A stretch of 64,000 nucleotides of DNA from Anaerolineales bacterium (lineage in GTDB: Bacteria; Chloroflexota; Anaerolineae; Anaerolineales; Villigracilaceae). The stretch lies in NCBI GenBank assembly GCA_030834895.1, contig JAUQXA010000024.1, positions 1 to 64,000 of the forward strand, given 5' to 3'. The translations under genes and the position numbers were made by a program. Numbering within the stretch: position 1 is the stretch's first letter; every line of letters starts with the position of its first letter. Positions 7,631 to 16,849 of the stretch are shown here, in pieces. Below the pieces are notes generated by a model that ran no database searches, was not told where the DNA came from, and saw nothing but the letters and a program-made list of their open reading frames with translations.

Positions 7631-8980
7631 ATGTTTGACCTACCTGACAACGAAATTCTCCCCCTCTCGAAAGAGCACGTCTTCTGGACGTGGTCCGCGC
7701 AAGCCAAAGTAAGTCCCATTGCCATCAAAAAGGCGAAGGGCGTGTATTTCTGGGACGTTAACGACAAGAAATACCTCGACTTCAATTCGATGACCATGTG
7801 CGTCAACATCGGTCACGGCGACGAGCGTGTCATCAAAGCCATGCAGGAACAGGCTGCGGAACTCCCGTATGCCGCGCCGGGCATGGCGACGAAAATCCGC
7901 GCGCTGGCGAGCAAATTGGTGGCGGAGATCACCCCGCATGGCGCGTTGACCAAAGTCCTGTTTACCCTCGGCGGCGCGGATGCAAACGAGAATGCCATCA
8001 AGATCGCACGCGGATACACTAGGCGGCACAAAATCCTTTCGCGCTATCGCTCGTATCACGGCGCGACGGCGGGGGCAATGGCGGCGACAGGTGATCCGCG
8101 CCGCGTAGCTTGGGAGCCAAACTCAATGACGGGCGTGGTGCATTTCCTCGACCCATATCGCTATCGCTCCACCTTCCATCGCACCAACCCTGATATTTCC
8201 GAAGCGGAGTTTGCGCGTGATTATCTCAACCACCTCGAAGAGATCATTCTTTACGAAGGCCCCGACTCCATTGCGGGCATCCTCATGGAATCGGTCACTG
8301 GCACGAACGGCATCATCATTCCGCCGCAGGGATACATGCAGGGTGTCCGTGCCTTGTGTGACAAGTACGGCATCGTGATGATCGCCGACGAGGTGATGAG
8401 TGGCTTCGGGCGCACGGGGAAGATGTTTGCCATCGAGCATTGGGATGTCGTCCCCGACATTATGACCATGGCAAAGGGACTCACGTCTGCGTATGCGCCG
8501 CTGGGAGCGGTGGCGATGAAGCCCGAAATTGCGGCGGCTTTCGACGAGCATGCCTTCGAGAGCGGTCTCACCTACACCTCGCATCCCATCTCGCTGGCGG
8601 CGGCGATAGCCAATATCGAAGCCATGAAGCAGGACAAGATGGTCGAGCATTCCGCAAGCATGGGATTGGTCCTGCGCAAGATGCTGACCGATTTGGGCGA
8701 GGCGCATCCTTCTATTGGGGAGGTCCGCAATATAGGTTTATTCGGAATCATCGAGTTGGTGAGAGACCGCAAGACCAAAGAGCCGATGGCTCCGTGGAAC
8801 GGGTCATCGCCTGAGATGGCTGCGTTCAAAAAGTATTGCACCGATCACGGGTTGTTTTTGTACACCCATTGGCATACCGTATTGATCATCCCGCCGTTGA
8901 TTATCACGGAGGAGGAATTGAAGGAGGGGATGGATATTTTGGACAAAGCGTTGGAGATTACGGATAAGGCTGTGAAATAA
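7631..8980 (+). CDS. Class III PLP-dependent aminotransferase
   Basis: This 449-residue protein has the full class III fold. The cofactor lysine is K282 in MAKGLTSAYAPLG, preceded by the MIADEVMSGFGRTGK segment whose Asp contacts the pyridine nitrogen. GGADANENAIKIAR and SYHGATAGA are the usual phosphate-binding and substrate-side segments. Enzymes of this fold move an omega-amino group (from taurine, beta-alanine, GABA, putrescine) to pyruvate or 2-oxoglutarate. The sequence resembles the taurine:pyruvate / beta-alanine:pyruvate group rather than ornithine aminotransferases, but the substrate cannot be fixed from sequence. It stands alone and ends at a long hairpin shared with the convergent histidine kinase gene. 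Confidence 0.85.
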   Translation: MFDLPDNEILPLSKEHVFWTWSAQAKVSPIAIKKAKGVYFWDVNDKKYLDFNSMTMCVNIGHGDERVIKAMQEQAAELPYAAPGMATKIRALASKLVAEITPHGALTKVLFTLGGADANENAIKIARGYTRRHKILSRYRSYHGATAGAMAATGDPRRVAWEPNSMTGVVHFLDPYRYRSTFHRTNPDISEAEFARDYLNHLEEIILYEGPDSIAGILMESVTGTNGIIIPPQGYMQGVRALCDKYGIVMIADEVMSGFGRTGKMFAIEHWDVVPDIMTMAKGLTSAYAPLGAVAMKPEIAAAFDEHAFESGLTYTSHPISLAAAIANIEAMKQDKMVEHSASMGLVLRKMLTDLGEAHPSIGEVRNIGLFGIIELVRDRKTKEPMAPWNGSSPEMAAFKKYCTDHGLFLYTHWHTVLIIPPLIITEEELKEGMDILDKALEITDKAVK

Positions 8981-8983
8981 AAA

Positions 8984-9026
8984 CTCTCTACTCTTTCGGG
9001 GGCTTAGCCCCCGAAAGAGTAGAGAG
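8984..9026. terminator. Long hairpin between convergent genes
   Basis: CTCTCTACTCTTTCGGGGG (8984-9002) is mirrored by CCCCCGAAAGAGTAGAGAG (9008-9026) with a short loop. It starts 3 nt after the aminotransferase stop. It lacks a T-run, so it could be a bidirectional RNA 3' end stabiliser or another palindromic repeat rather than a true terminator. Confidence 0.6.
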
Positions 9027-9045
9027 CGTGAGAATAAAATTGACC

Positions 9046-9070
9046 AAGTCACGCTTCAAGCGTAACCTAC
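9046..9070. repeat. Degenerate copy of the GTAGGTCACG palindrome, giving the kinase stop codon
   Basis: GTCACGCTTCAAGCGTAACC followed by TAC matches the palindromes at 38822-38850 and 50874-50916 with a few changes. The minus-strand kinase gene ends inside it (GGT TAC GCT TGA), so its last residues and stop come from the repeat. Confidence 0.6.
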
Positions 9071-10144
9071 TGGTATTTCAATCACAAACATTGTCCCCTC
9101 CCCAACCTTGCTTTCCACATCAATCGTCCCGCCGTGCGCGAGGACGATTTGTTTTGCGATGGCGAGTCCGAGTCCGCTGTGGCTGCGGTCACTGCGGGAT
9201 TTATCTCCGCGCCAGAAGCGGTCGAAGACGAAGGGCAGGTCTTCGGGAGGGATGCCCGAGCCTGTGTCCTGGATGGTAATTTGTAGTTGGTTATTGGTGA
9301 TTGGCGAGACGCGAATGAAAATTCTCCCGCCTTGGGATGTGTGGCGGAGGGAGTTCGAGATCAGGTTGGATAATGCCTGATTCAACCTGTCGTAGTCGGC
9401 GGTGAGTTCGATACTTGGGATTGAGACTTCGGTTTGCAGGTCGACGCCGAGGGACGCGGCTTGGGAGGAGAAGCTCGAAGTGAGATCAGCCATCAGGTCA
9501 GCGATCAAGAATCGGGTGGGATGAAGGGGGAGTTGACCCGCTTCGGCGAGGGATAAAGTCTGCAAGTCGTTCACCAATCGCGCAAGCAGTTGAGTCTCTT
9601 CCAGCGTGTTGTTGATATGTTCGGGCGTGGCTTCGTAGACTCCATCAATTATCCCTTCGAGATTGCCCTGGATGATGTGAAGCGGTGTGCGAAGTTCGTG
9701 GGCGATGTCGGCGGTGAGATTGCGGCGCTGCTGGTCGGCGCGTTCGAGCTCGGCGATCATGTGGTTGAAGCGCCGCGCAAGTTGACCGAGGTCGCCGGGG
9801 AAATGCTCGCGCACGCGGACATTCAAATCGCCCTCGGCAACGGCATCCACTGCGGACATGAAATCCGCCATCGGCGAGCCAAAGCGGCGGAAGCCCCAGC
9901 GGCCGATGAGCGACGCGATGAACATGAAAAGCAGCGGAAGCCCGCACAACGGAATCAAAATGCCGCCGCGAAACTCGTGCGGTTGTTTTGTGGCAATGAA
10001 ATAAACAGCGACCGCAATGGCGGCGATCATGAAGAAGGTCATTCCGCCAAAGACAAATGCCACACCTCGGAAGTAGGCGCGGCGTCTGCCAGTCCAATGC
10101 GGCGGCGGGAAGTGGGTGTGATGGCGGTAGTCGTGGGGACGCAT
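9056..10144 (-). CDS. Membrane sensor histidine kinase (HAMP-HisKA-HATPase)
   Basis: This 362-residue protein has a short cytoplasmic N-terminus rich in His (HDYRHHTHFPPPH), two membrane helices (about 25-52 and 59-81) with almost no extracellular loop, a HAMP domain (about 85-138), a HisKA domain with the phospho-acceptor H149 in DIAHELRTPLH, and a HATPase with the N box NLISNSLRHT and G boxes DTGSGIPP and SGLGLAIA. It autophosphorylates and passes the phosphate to the response regulator encoded 1 nt upstream. The lack of a periplasmic sensor domain suggests it senses within the membrane or through the His-rich N-terminus (metal sensing is possible but speculative). The segment SPITNNQLQITI resembles a translated fragment of a low-complexity TTGGTTATTGGTGATTGG repeat. 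Confidence 0.9.
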   Translation of the reverse strand: MRPHDYRHHTHFPPPHWTGRRRAYFRGVAFVFGGMTFFMIAAIAVAVYFIATKQPHEFRGGILIPLCGLPLLFMFIASLIGRWGFRRFGSPMADFMSAVDAVAEGDLNVRVREHFPGDLGQLARRFNHMIAELERADQQRRNLTADIAHELRTPLHIIQGNLEGIIDGVYEATPEHINNTLEETQLLARLVNDLQTLSLAEAGQLPLHPTRFLIADLMADLTSSFSSQAASLGVDLQTEVSIPSIELTADYDRLNQALSNLISNSLRHTSQGGRIFIRVSPITNNQLQITIQDTGSGIPPEDLPFVFDRFWRGDKSRSDRSHSGLGLAIAKQIVLAHGGTIDVESKVGEGTMFVIEIPVGYA

Positions 10145-10145
10145 G

Positions 10146-10826
10146 CTATTTCTGTTCGATAAAACGATAACCGATTCCGTAAACGGTTTCGATCAGGTTT
10201 TGTTTTGATCCAAGCTCTAGTTTGCGGCGCAGGTTCTTGATATGCGAGTCTACACTACGGTCAATGCTGGAGGCTGCGCCGTGCAGATCATCGAGGAGTT
10301 GCTCGCGGGTGAGGGTTTGACCAGGCCGACTGGCGAGGAGTTGCAGCAGCTTGAATTCGTTGGGCGTCAACTTGATGGGATTGCCGTTGAACGCGACCGA
10401 ATATTTTTCGGCGTCGATCTCCAGTCCGCCCGCACGGATGACGCTCGGCGCTTTGATCTCGCCCTTGCTTCTGCGAAGCAGGGCACGCACGCGGGCGACG
10501 AGGGCGCGCGGCGAAAACGGCTTGGTGATGTAATCGTCCGCGCCGATTTCGAGACCAGTCACCTGATCCACTTCCTCGGCGAGTGCGGTGAGCATGATGA
10601 TGGGTACGTCGCTTTCGCGGCGCAGAATCTTGCAGACTTCGCGACCGTCGATCTGCGGCAGCATCAGATCCAGCACGATCAAGTCGGGCTTTTCGCGGCG
10701 GGCGGCTGCCAGCGCGGTCTGACCGTCGGCGGCAATGGTCACGCGGTAGCCGTTCTTCTCCAGATAGTCTCGCGCGAGGCGGACGATCTTGGGTTCGTCG
10801 TCAACAACGAGGATGAGTTCCTGCAT
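10146..10826 (-). CDS. OmpR/PhoB-family response regulator
   Basis: This 226-residue protein has a receiver domain (1-120; acidic pair DD9-10, phospho-acceptor D53 in VLDLMLP, T in MLTA, K in TKPFS) and a winged-helix DNA-binding domain (about 130-222; LTPNEFKLLQLLASRPGQTLTR, RSVDSHIKNLRRKL, GIGYRF). Phosphorylated by the neighbouring kinase, it should bind direct repeats upstream of its targets. It forms a two-gene operon with the kinase (1-nt gap). A small membrane protein gene lies upstream on the same strand and may belong to its regulon. Confidence 0.93.
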   Translation of the reverse strand: MQELILVVDDEPKIVRLARDYLEKNGYRVTIAADGQTALAAARREKPDLIVLDLMLPQIDGREVCKILRRESDVPIIMLTALAEEVDQVTGLEIGADDYITKPFSPRALVARVRALLRRSKGEIKAPSVIRAGGLEIDAEKYSVAFNGNPIKLTPNEFKLLQLLASRPGQTLTREQLLDDLHGAASSIDRSVDSHIKNLRRKLELGSKQNLIETVYGIGYRFIEQK

Positions 10827-10941
10827 AGGGGGAGAGTATAAGATAAAAAGGATGAAATATAAAGGATGAGGGATGAAAAGGCAGGTAATTTGAGGTTTGT
10901 AATTGCAGGTTGGTAGATGAAAAGTGCGAGACTGACACAGG

Positions 10942-10979
10942 GAAAGAAGAAAGCAACAGAATGTTGTCTTTCTTCTTTC
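10942..10979 (-). terminator. Hairpin between the membrane protein and response regulator genes
   Basis: GAAAGAAGAAAG-CAACA (10942-10958) pairs with TGTTG-T-CTTTCTTCTTTC (10962-10979). On the minus strand the 3' arm is T-rich, so it can act as a weak terminator after the 11003 gene. The bases from 10850 to 10920 are AG-rich, low-complexity sequence without a gene. Confidence 0.5.
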
Positions 10980-11002
10980 GCCTGCTACTTACCAATTACT
11001 TT

Positions 11003-11455
11003 TTATTCTTCCTTCTTCTCGCCTTCAGGCGCTTCGCCGTGAGCGCGTTTATGCCACTCGCTGAACATGGGTGGGACGCCGCCTTCCCAATGTCTGCCCC
11101 AGGGACCGTGCATATGACCGCCATTCCACATCATGCGGCGGAAGAAGAGCATCTTTATCGCGCCAACGAAGAGGAGCAGGAAGATGATGGATCCGCAAAT
11201 CGCGCCGATGGGATTGAAGAAGCCGTGGTGGAAAGGCATGGGCGAATAACCATAACCGAAGCCGCGCGGGTACATCATCTGTGGGGCGACTTGACCGTTT
11301 TCAGCGGCTTTCTCGATGGCTTTGGCAACGACGGGAGCCTGCGAGATACCCTGCGCCATGCCTGCCTGGTAGCCGAACGCTCCCGCGCCTGCGATCAATC
11401 CGAGCACGAGCACTGCGCCGAGAATGCGAATCCAAATAAACGAACCGTTTTTCAT
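11003..11455 (-). CDS. Small membrane protein with Met/His-rich loop
   Basis: This 150-residue protein is not assigned to a known family. It has an N-terminal membrane helix (about 8-30) with GAGAFGYQAGMAQG just after it, a Gly/Phe/His/Met-rich loop (QMMYPRGFGYGYSPMPFHHG), a second membrane helix (about 83-105) and a cytoplasmic tail with MMWNGGHMHGPWGRHWEGG and an acidic, Lys/Glu-rich end. Met/His clusters of this kind occur in copper- or heme-handling proteins, so a link to metal stress is possible. It lies upstream of the two-component operon on the same strand. Ribosome site GGAGG precedes the ATG. Confidence 0.65.
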   Translation of the reverse strand: MKNGSFIWIRILGAVLVLGLIAGAGAFGYQAGMAQGISQAPVVAKAIEKAAENGQVAPQMMYPRGFGYGYSPMPFHHGFFNPIGAICGSIIFLLLFVGAIKMLFFRRMMWNGGHMHGPWGRHWEGGVPPMFSEWHKRAHGEAPEGEKKEE

Positions 11456-11690
11456 TTTTACCTCCGAAATGGAATTGATTTGGTTTGTTCTTACGCTCTA
11501 AATGTATCAATCCATTATGGAGGAATTATGGACGGGTGCGGCAGGGTTTGTGGAGGTTTGCCCTTCGACTGCGCTCAGGACGGGTTGTAACTTTTCCGCC
11601 ATTTTGGCATCTGATAAAATGCAGGCCGGTAATACCCGACCAAGTAAAAACGTCTCAAAGGTGGTTGAAATCCACGTTACAGGAAATAAT

Positions 11691-12623
11691 ATGTCGAACA
11701 ATGAAAAACACGTGAAAGTATTGATCCTTGGTTCTGGACCTGCGGGCTTGTCAGCGGCGCTGTATGCGGCGCGGGCAGAGTTGAATCCCGTGGTGCTGAC
11801 AGGGATGCAGTTGGGCGGTCAAGCCGCGTTGACGCACGCCATCGAGAATTACCCTGGCTTTCCAACAGGCGTCGGCGGGGCGGAGTTGGGTGAGTTATTC
11901 CAGAAGCAGGCGGAGCATTTCGGCGCGAAGGTCGAGTTCGACATGGCGCATGAGGTGGACTTTTCCCAGCGCCCGTACACGGTCAAAACCGATAGCGGAG
12001 TCTACAAAGCTGATACGTTGATCATCTCCACGGGCGCAAGTTCGATCCATCTCGGCGTCTCCGGCGAAGTGGAAATGACGGGACGCGGCGTCTCCTACTG
12101 TGCCACCTGTGACGGCTGGTTCTTCAAGGATAAAAAGGTTGTAGTGGTGGGCGGCGGCGACAGCGCGTTTGAAGAGGCGCTTTTCATCACCCGCTACGCT
12201 TCCTCTGTCACCCTCATTCATCGCCGTGAGGAATTCCGCGCGGGTGCAATTTTGCAGAAGCGCGCGAAGGACCATCCCAAGATGAACTTCATCCTCAACA
12301 CGGTTGTAACCGAAGTGTTGCAAGGTGACAAGCTCACAACCCTCAAGCTGAAGAACGTCAAGACAAGCGAGGAATCGGCATTCGAGACCGATGGTTTGTT
12401 CATCTTCATCGGTCATTCACCGAATACCGAGATGTTCAAGGGCAAGCTCGAAATGAATAATCTTGGCTACATCAAAGTCAATGATAAGATGGAGACCAAT
12501 GTCCCTGGCGTGTACGCGGCAGGCGAAGCGGCGGATCCGCACTTCCGTCAGGTGATTACATCCGCAGGCATGGGCGCAGCCGCGGCCATCCAGGCGACTA
12601 GATTCCTCGAAGCCGAAGAATAA
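11691..12623 (+). CDS. trxB: Thioredoxin reductase-like flavoprotein
   Basis: This 310-residue protein has an N-terminal FAD-binding GSGPAGLSAALYAARA, the redox-active pair C137/C140 (CATCDGWFF), an NADPH-binding GGGDSAFEEA with HRREEFRA, and a C-terminal FAD motif GVYAAGEAADPHFRQ. It passes electrons from NADPH through FAD to thioredoxin or a similar disulfide protein in the cytoplasm. The length matches low-molecular-weight TrxB. An open frame extends upstream to 11502, but the family start with AGGAAAT in front is at 11691. It is a single gene with its own terminator. The usual GDxR near the C-terminus is GEAADP here, a small deviation seen in some bacterial homologues. Confidence 0.9.
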   Translation: MSNNEKHVKVLILGSGPAGLSAALYAARAELNPVVLTGMQLGGQAALTHAIENYPGFPTGVGGAELGELFQKQAEHFGAKVEFDMAHEVDFSQRPYTVKTDSGVYKADTLIISTGASSIHLGVSGEVEMTGRGVSYCATCDGWFFKDKKVVVVGGGDSAFEEALFITRYASSVTLIHRREEFRAGAILQKRAKDHPKMNFILNTVVTEVLQGDKLTTLKLKNVKTSEESAFETDGLFIFIGHSPNTEMFKGKLEMNNLGYIKVNDKMETNVPGVYAAGEAADPHFRQVITSAGMGAAAAIQATRFLEAEE

Positions 12624-12635
12624 AAAAAATACACG

Positions 12636-12672
12636 AGAAGAACTCCTTTTGCCATTGGAGTTCTTCTTTTTT
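12636..12672 (+). terminator. Rho-independent terminator after trxB
   Basis: AGAAGAACTCC (12636-12646) pairs perfectly with GGAGTTCTTCT (12657-12667) and is followed by TTTTT. It lies 13 nt after the stop. Confidence 0.88.
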
Positions 12673-12717
12673 CCATTGGGGATGATTTTTCAAAATTATG
12701 ACATTTTGTACTAATAA

Positions 12718-13725
<1,008 letters not shown>

Positions 13726-13766
13726 GTCCTGTCAATAGTCAAAGGTCGAATAAAGAGGAGAATACC

Positions 13767-15086
13767 ATGATTCTACACGAAAAAATTTCTGCACAATTGC
13801 CCGTGTGGCGCGAACGACTGAAGTCACTCGCCAGGGAACATGGCGATGTGGTTGTTGATCATGTCACGGTGGGACAGGTCGTCGGTGGCATGCGCGATAT
13901 CAAATCTCTGCTGACGGAAATCTCGTTCGTGGACCCCATGCACGGTATCTTGTTCCGCGGCATGCCCATCCCAGAGACGTTGAAGAAGCTGCCAAAAGCG
14001 CGCGGCGGCAAGTTGCCTCTCGTCGGCGGCTTGTATTACCTGTTGATGGTTGGCGAAGTGCCTACCATGGAACAGGCGATGGAAGTGGAAGCTGAATGGG
14101 CGAAGCGCGCCGGCATTCCTGATTATGTCTTCAAGATGCTCAGGTCCATGCCAAAAGAGACTCACCCGATGACGCTCTTCTCACAGGCTGTGCTGGCCTT
14201 GCAGAATGGCTCGGTCTTTGCACAGAAATATCACAGTATGAAGAAGGATGCCTACTGGGAAGCTGCGCTGGAAGACAGCCTCGACTTGACCGCTAAGCTC
14301 CCGGTGATCGCAGCATACATTTACCGTATGAAGTATTTTGGCGAGACCAAAAAACCGAAATACAATCCCAAGCAGGATTACGGTATGAATTTCGCGCGCA
14401 TGATGAAAGTTTCGGATAGGAAGGGCTATGCTGAGCTTGCCCGCTTGTATTTCATTTTGCATAGCGATCACGAGTCGGGAAATGTCTCCGCACACACCAT
14501 GCACCTGGTCGGGTCTGCGTTATCCGACCCGTATCTTTCATTCTCTGCGGCATTAAACGGTCTCGCTGGCCCGCTGCATGGACTTGCAAATCAGGAATGT
14601 CTTGGCTGGCTTATTGAAGTGAAGAATAAGTTTGGCGGCGTTCCCACTCGCGACGAACTCTATAAATTTGCCTGGGATACGCTTGACAGTGGGCATGTCA
14701 TCCCCGGTTATGGACACGCCGTTCTGCGCGTGACTGATCCGCGTTACATGGCGCAATTGGAATTCGCCAAGAAGCGCTTCCCTGAAGATGATCTTGTCCG
14801 CCTTGCGGAACTGGTCCTCGATGTGGTGCCTCAAGTGTTGAAAGAACAAGGGAAGGCCAAGAGTCCCGCCCCCAATGTGGACGCAATTAGCGGCACGTTG
14901 CAGTATTATTATGGAGTGCGCGATTTCGATTTCTACACCGTGTTGTTCGGTATAGGTCGTGCGCTGGGCGTCACAGCCCATTTGGTTTGGGCGCGTGCCC
15001 TCGGCTGGCCGATCGAGCGTCCCAAGTCACTGACGACGAAGATGCTGGAAGACATTGTGGCGAAGGCGGGTCAGCCTGCACAGTAA
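13767..15086 (+). CDS. gltA: Citrate synthase, mitochondrial-like type
   Basis: This 439-residue protein condenses oxaloacetate with acetyl-CoA to citrate. Active-site segments are visible: SDHESGNVSAHTMHLVGSAL (first catalytic His), GPLHGLANQE (second His), GYGHAVLRVTDPRY, and the catalytic Asp segment SGTLQYYYGVRDFDFYTVLFG. The order and wording follow the eukaryote-type, homodimeric citrate synthase found in a minority of bacteria rather than the NADH-regulated GltA of enterobacteria. Length agrees with that group without a targeting peptide. It lies directly behind mdh with GAGGAG as ribosome site and ends at a strong terminator. Confidence 0.93.
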   Translation: MILHEKISAQLPVWRERLKSLAREHGDVVVDHVTVGQVVGGMRDIKSLLTEISFVDPMHGILFRGMPIPETLKKLPKARGGKLPLVGGLYYLLMVGEVPTMEQAMEVEAEWAKRAGIPDYVFKMLRSMPKETHPMTLFSQAVLALQNGSVFAQKYHSMKKDAYWEAALEDSLDLTAKLPVIAAYIYRMKYFGETKKPKYNPKQDYGMNFARMMKVSDRKGYAELARLYFILHSDHESGNVSAHTMHLVGSALSDPYLSFSAALNGLAGPLHGLANQECLGWLIEVKNKFGGVPTRDELYKFAWDTLDSGHVIPGYGHAVLRVTDPRYMAQLEFAKKRFPEDDLVRLAELVLDVVPQVLKEQGKAKSPAPNVDAISGTLQYYYGVRDFDFYTVLFGIGRALGVTAHLVWARALGWPIERPKSLTTKMLEDIVAKAGQPAQ

Positions 15087-15106
15087 TTGGTGATTGGTAA
15101 ATGGAA

Positions 15107-15140
15107 GGGCCTGCGAGATTTTTTCTCACAGGCTCTTTTT
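15107..15140 (+). terminator. Rho-independent terminator after gltA
   Basis: GGGCCTGCGAG (15107-15117) pairs with CTCACAGGCTC (15125-15135) with a T-rich loop, then TTTTT. About 40 bases around it are nearly repeated at 17930-17980 after the XRE gene. Confidence 0.85.
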
Positions 15141-15192
15141 GCTTCCTAATCAAACGTTAGGAAATTCATATAATCAAATCATAGGCTGGCAG

Positions 15193-15591
15193 TTAATGCA
15201 ACAACTCAAGGTGGTCAATCAGATTGCCGTTGAGGTAGGCTTCCACAGCTGGTTGTATCTCAGGAATATCGGTAATGATCGGTTGAATGCTACGGATCTT
15301 CAAGCCTTCATATGCTCCCTTGCCCATTCCACGAGCTAGCAACACATTGCAGTCCATGATTACATCCATCATATTGGCGTGACGCGTCTCGGAATGATGT
15401 GAATGTGAATCCTCGTTACACGTTCCATGGTTTTCGTGTTGTTTGCCCTCAGGATGTTTGTGCCCCGGTTTGGTGCGTGTTTCCTGCCCAGTGATTTTTC
15501 CGTTTTCAACCGTATAAACCAGGTAATATTGCGCACGCCCAAAATGCGGACTGATCGTTTTGGCATCATCGCTGACAACTGCAATTTTCAT
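15193..15591 (-). CDS. NifX/NifB-type iron-molybdenum cofactor domain protein
   Basis: This 132-residue protein starts KIAVVSDDAKTISPHFGRAQYYLVY, the typical opening of the dinitrogenase iron-molybdenum cofactor domain, and ends with the matching fold half (VLLARGMGKGAYEGLKIRSIQPII). Between them is a His-rich insert (about 40-72; GHKHPEGKQHENHGTCNEDSHSHH) that could bind metal. No nitrogenase gene is present. Orphan members of this family are common in anaerobes and are thought to bind iron-sulfur or metal clusters. The gene lies downstream of, and on the same strand as, two cytochrome c genes, so a role in metal or redox handling with them is plausible. Confidence 0.85.
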   Translation of the reverse strand: MKIAVVSDDAKTISPHFGRAQYYLVYTVENGKITGQETRTKPGHKHPEGKQHENHGTCNEDSHSHHSETRHANMMDVIMDCNVLLARGMGKGAYEGLKIRSIQPIITDIPEIQPAVEAYLNGNLIDHLELLH

Positions 15592-15650
15592 GTGAAATTC
15601 TCCTGTTTTGTATGGGTTTTGTTTGGTTATTTTGTGTTGTATGCTTGTTT

Positions 15651-16187
15651 TTACTTGCTCTGTCCAAATCGGAATAACAGGATTGCAACGATTAATAGCC
15701 CTACGTTGATCAATCCAATGGGCGGTTTTGGAGGTGGAACGCTGGTGAAATCATCTGGTAACGGTAGAGGCGGTTGCGGATTCCCTGTCAAACTCGGTAC
15801 TGGCATTGGGGTTTCGCGGCTGGATGGCGTAATGCCCAATTCGGCGGCAAAAACAGCCGCACGCTGTGGATAATCGTCGGGATGACAGGCATGACAATTG
15901 GTGTAGATATCCTCCAATGGGTTTAGAATCATACCAACGTGCGCCCGCTCTTTTTCATCCGCGCTGCAATTTCCGCCATGACAATTCGTACAGCAATCTT
16001 TTCGGGCATGGACGCCGTGCCATTCTCCATTTTCATAAACAGGCGCCTGTATTTCATGACAATTGACGCATGAAGAGTGTGGTGGGTCTGTTCCGCACTG
16101 CGCCGAGACTGGCGATGGACTGATGCCTAGGATGACAACGCCGACAAGGAGGAAAGCTCCAGTCAAAATAAACAGCCTGCGTTTCAT
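15651..16187 (-). CDS. Membrane-anchored triheme cytochrome c
   Basis: This 178-residue protein has a signal peptide (about 1-29), three CXXCH heme-binding motifs (CVNCH, CTNCH and CHACH, between residues 40 and 101), a Pro-rich linker (MPVPSLTGNPQPPLPLPDD) and a C-terminal membrane helix (about 156-173). The extra histidines (HGVHA, HVGM) can serve as distal ligands, giving bis-His low-potential hemes as in NapC/NrfH or small tetraheme proteins. It should face the outside of the cell membrane and carry electrons. The next gene upstream encodes a second triheme protein of the same length and layout, with a 125-nt gap, so they probably form one operon. Confidence 0.85.
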   Translation of the reverse strand: MKRRLFILTGAFLLVGVVILGISPSPVSAQCGTDPPHSSCVNCHEIQAPVYENGEWHGVHARKDCCTNCHGGNCSADEKERAHVGMILNPLEDIYTNCHACHPDDYPQRAAVFAAELGITPSSRETPMPVPSLTGNPQPPLPLPDDFTSVPPPKPPIGLINVGLLIVAILLFRFGQSK

Positions 16188-16312
16188 AAAACACCTCCTT
16201 GAATGGACAAAGCAGTATTTTTCATGGTTGGCGCAAGAAGAATGTAAATGGTCAAAATCTGGCTAATTGGGAGACTTCCTGCGGCAGGGACTGAAACATC
16301 GAAGGTGTTTCC

Positions 16313-16849
16313 CTATGGCTTGAGCGGCGAGAAGAAGACCAGCACCAGCCATAACCCAAAGGCGAAGAATGCCCCCACAAGCCATTTCCAGTTGGTAATG
16401 AGTGTGTTGACTTCTCGCACTTCGGGAAAGCCCGCTTCGGTCTTTTCGCAGGGGAGGTAGGCTTCGGGTTGAATAACCTCATCGAGGCCGCCGTCAGCCT
16501 CGAAGTTGATCATCCGGATTGGGACATCTTCCGATTTGTGACATTCAAGGCATTTCGCACCGCCATTTTCCTGCGGGTGGAGAAGTAATCCAAGGTGGGA
16601 TTCTTCCTTCTTCATTGAGGTCGGGTTGCCCTCATGACATCCTGCACAATGGTCGGCATGGGTGGTGATGCAGCACAGCTTGCCCGAGTCATGGAGGTAG
16701 TACAAATCTTCGTGGCAGGTCAGGCAGGTATTGTCAGATGTGCCAGCAGTCTGTGCCGATGCCTGCGCGGGCAGGCTGAGGATCACAGCCAACGCCATAA
16801 GCAGGGGGATCATCGAAACGAAAATCCAGCGATTGGTTTTGGCAAACAT
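16313..16849 (-). CDS. Membrane-anchored triheme cytochrome c (second)
   Basis: This 178-residue protein has a signal peptide (about 1-32), three CXXCH motifs (CLTCH, CAGCH, CLECH), conserved distal histidines (HDSG, TTHADH, HLGLLLHP) and a C-terminal membrane helix (about 153-172). It is a paralogue in layout of the 15651 gene product but clearly diverged in sequence. The GGAGG ribosome site lies 6-10 nt before the ATG. It is the first gene of the probable cytochrome-cytochrome-NifX operon and is transcribed away from the XRE-cupin regulator across a 413-nt regulatory region. The electron donor and acceptor are unknown. Confidence 0.85.
   Translation of the reverse strand: MFAKTNRWIFVSMIPLLMALAVILSLPAQASAQTAGTSDNTCLTCHEDLYYLHDSGKLCCITTHADHCAGCHEGNPTSMKKEESHLGLLLHPQENGGAKCLECHKSEDVPIRMINFEADGGLDEVIQPEAYLPCEKTEAGFPEVREVNTLITNWKWLVGAFFAFGLWLVLVFFSPLKP

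Noticed and set aside
9283..9310. In-frame repeat insertion in the histidine kinase (SPITNNQLQITI)
   Set aside because: The DNA resembles a TTGGTTATTGGTGATTGG low-complexity repeat, but the protein length at this point is normal for HATPase domains, so an insertion is not supported.
15193..15591. Nitrogen fixation gene cluster
   Set aside because: Only the NifX/NifB-like cofactor-binding domain is present; there are no nifHDK genes, and orphan members of this family are widespread.
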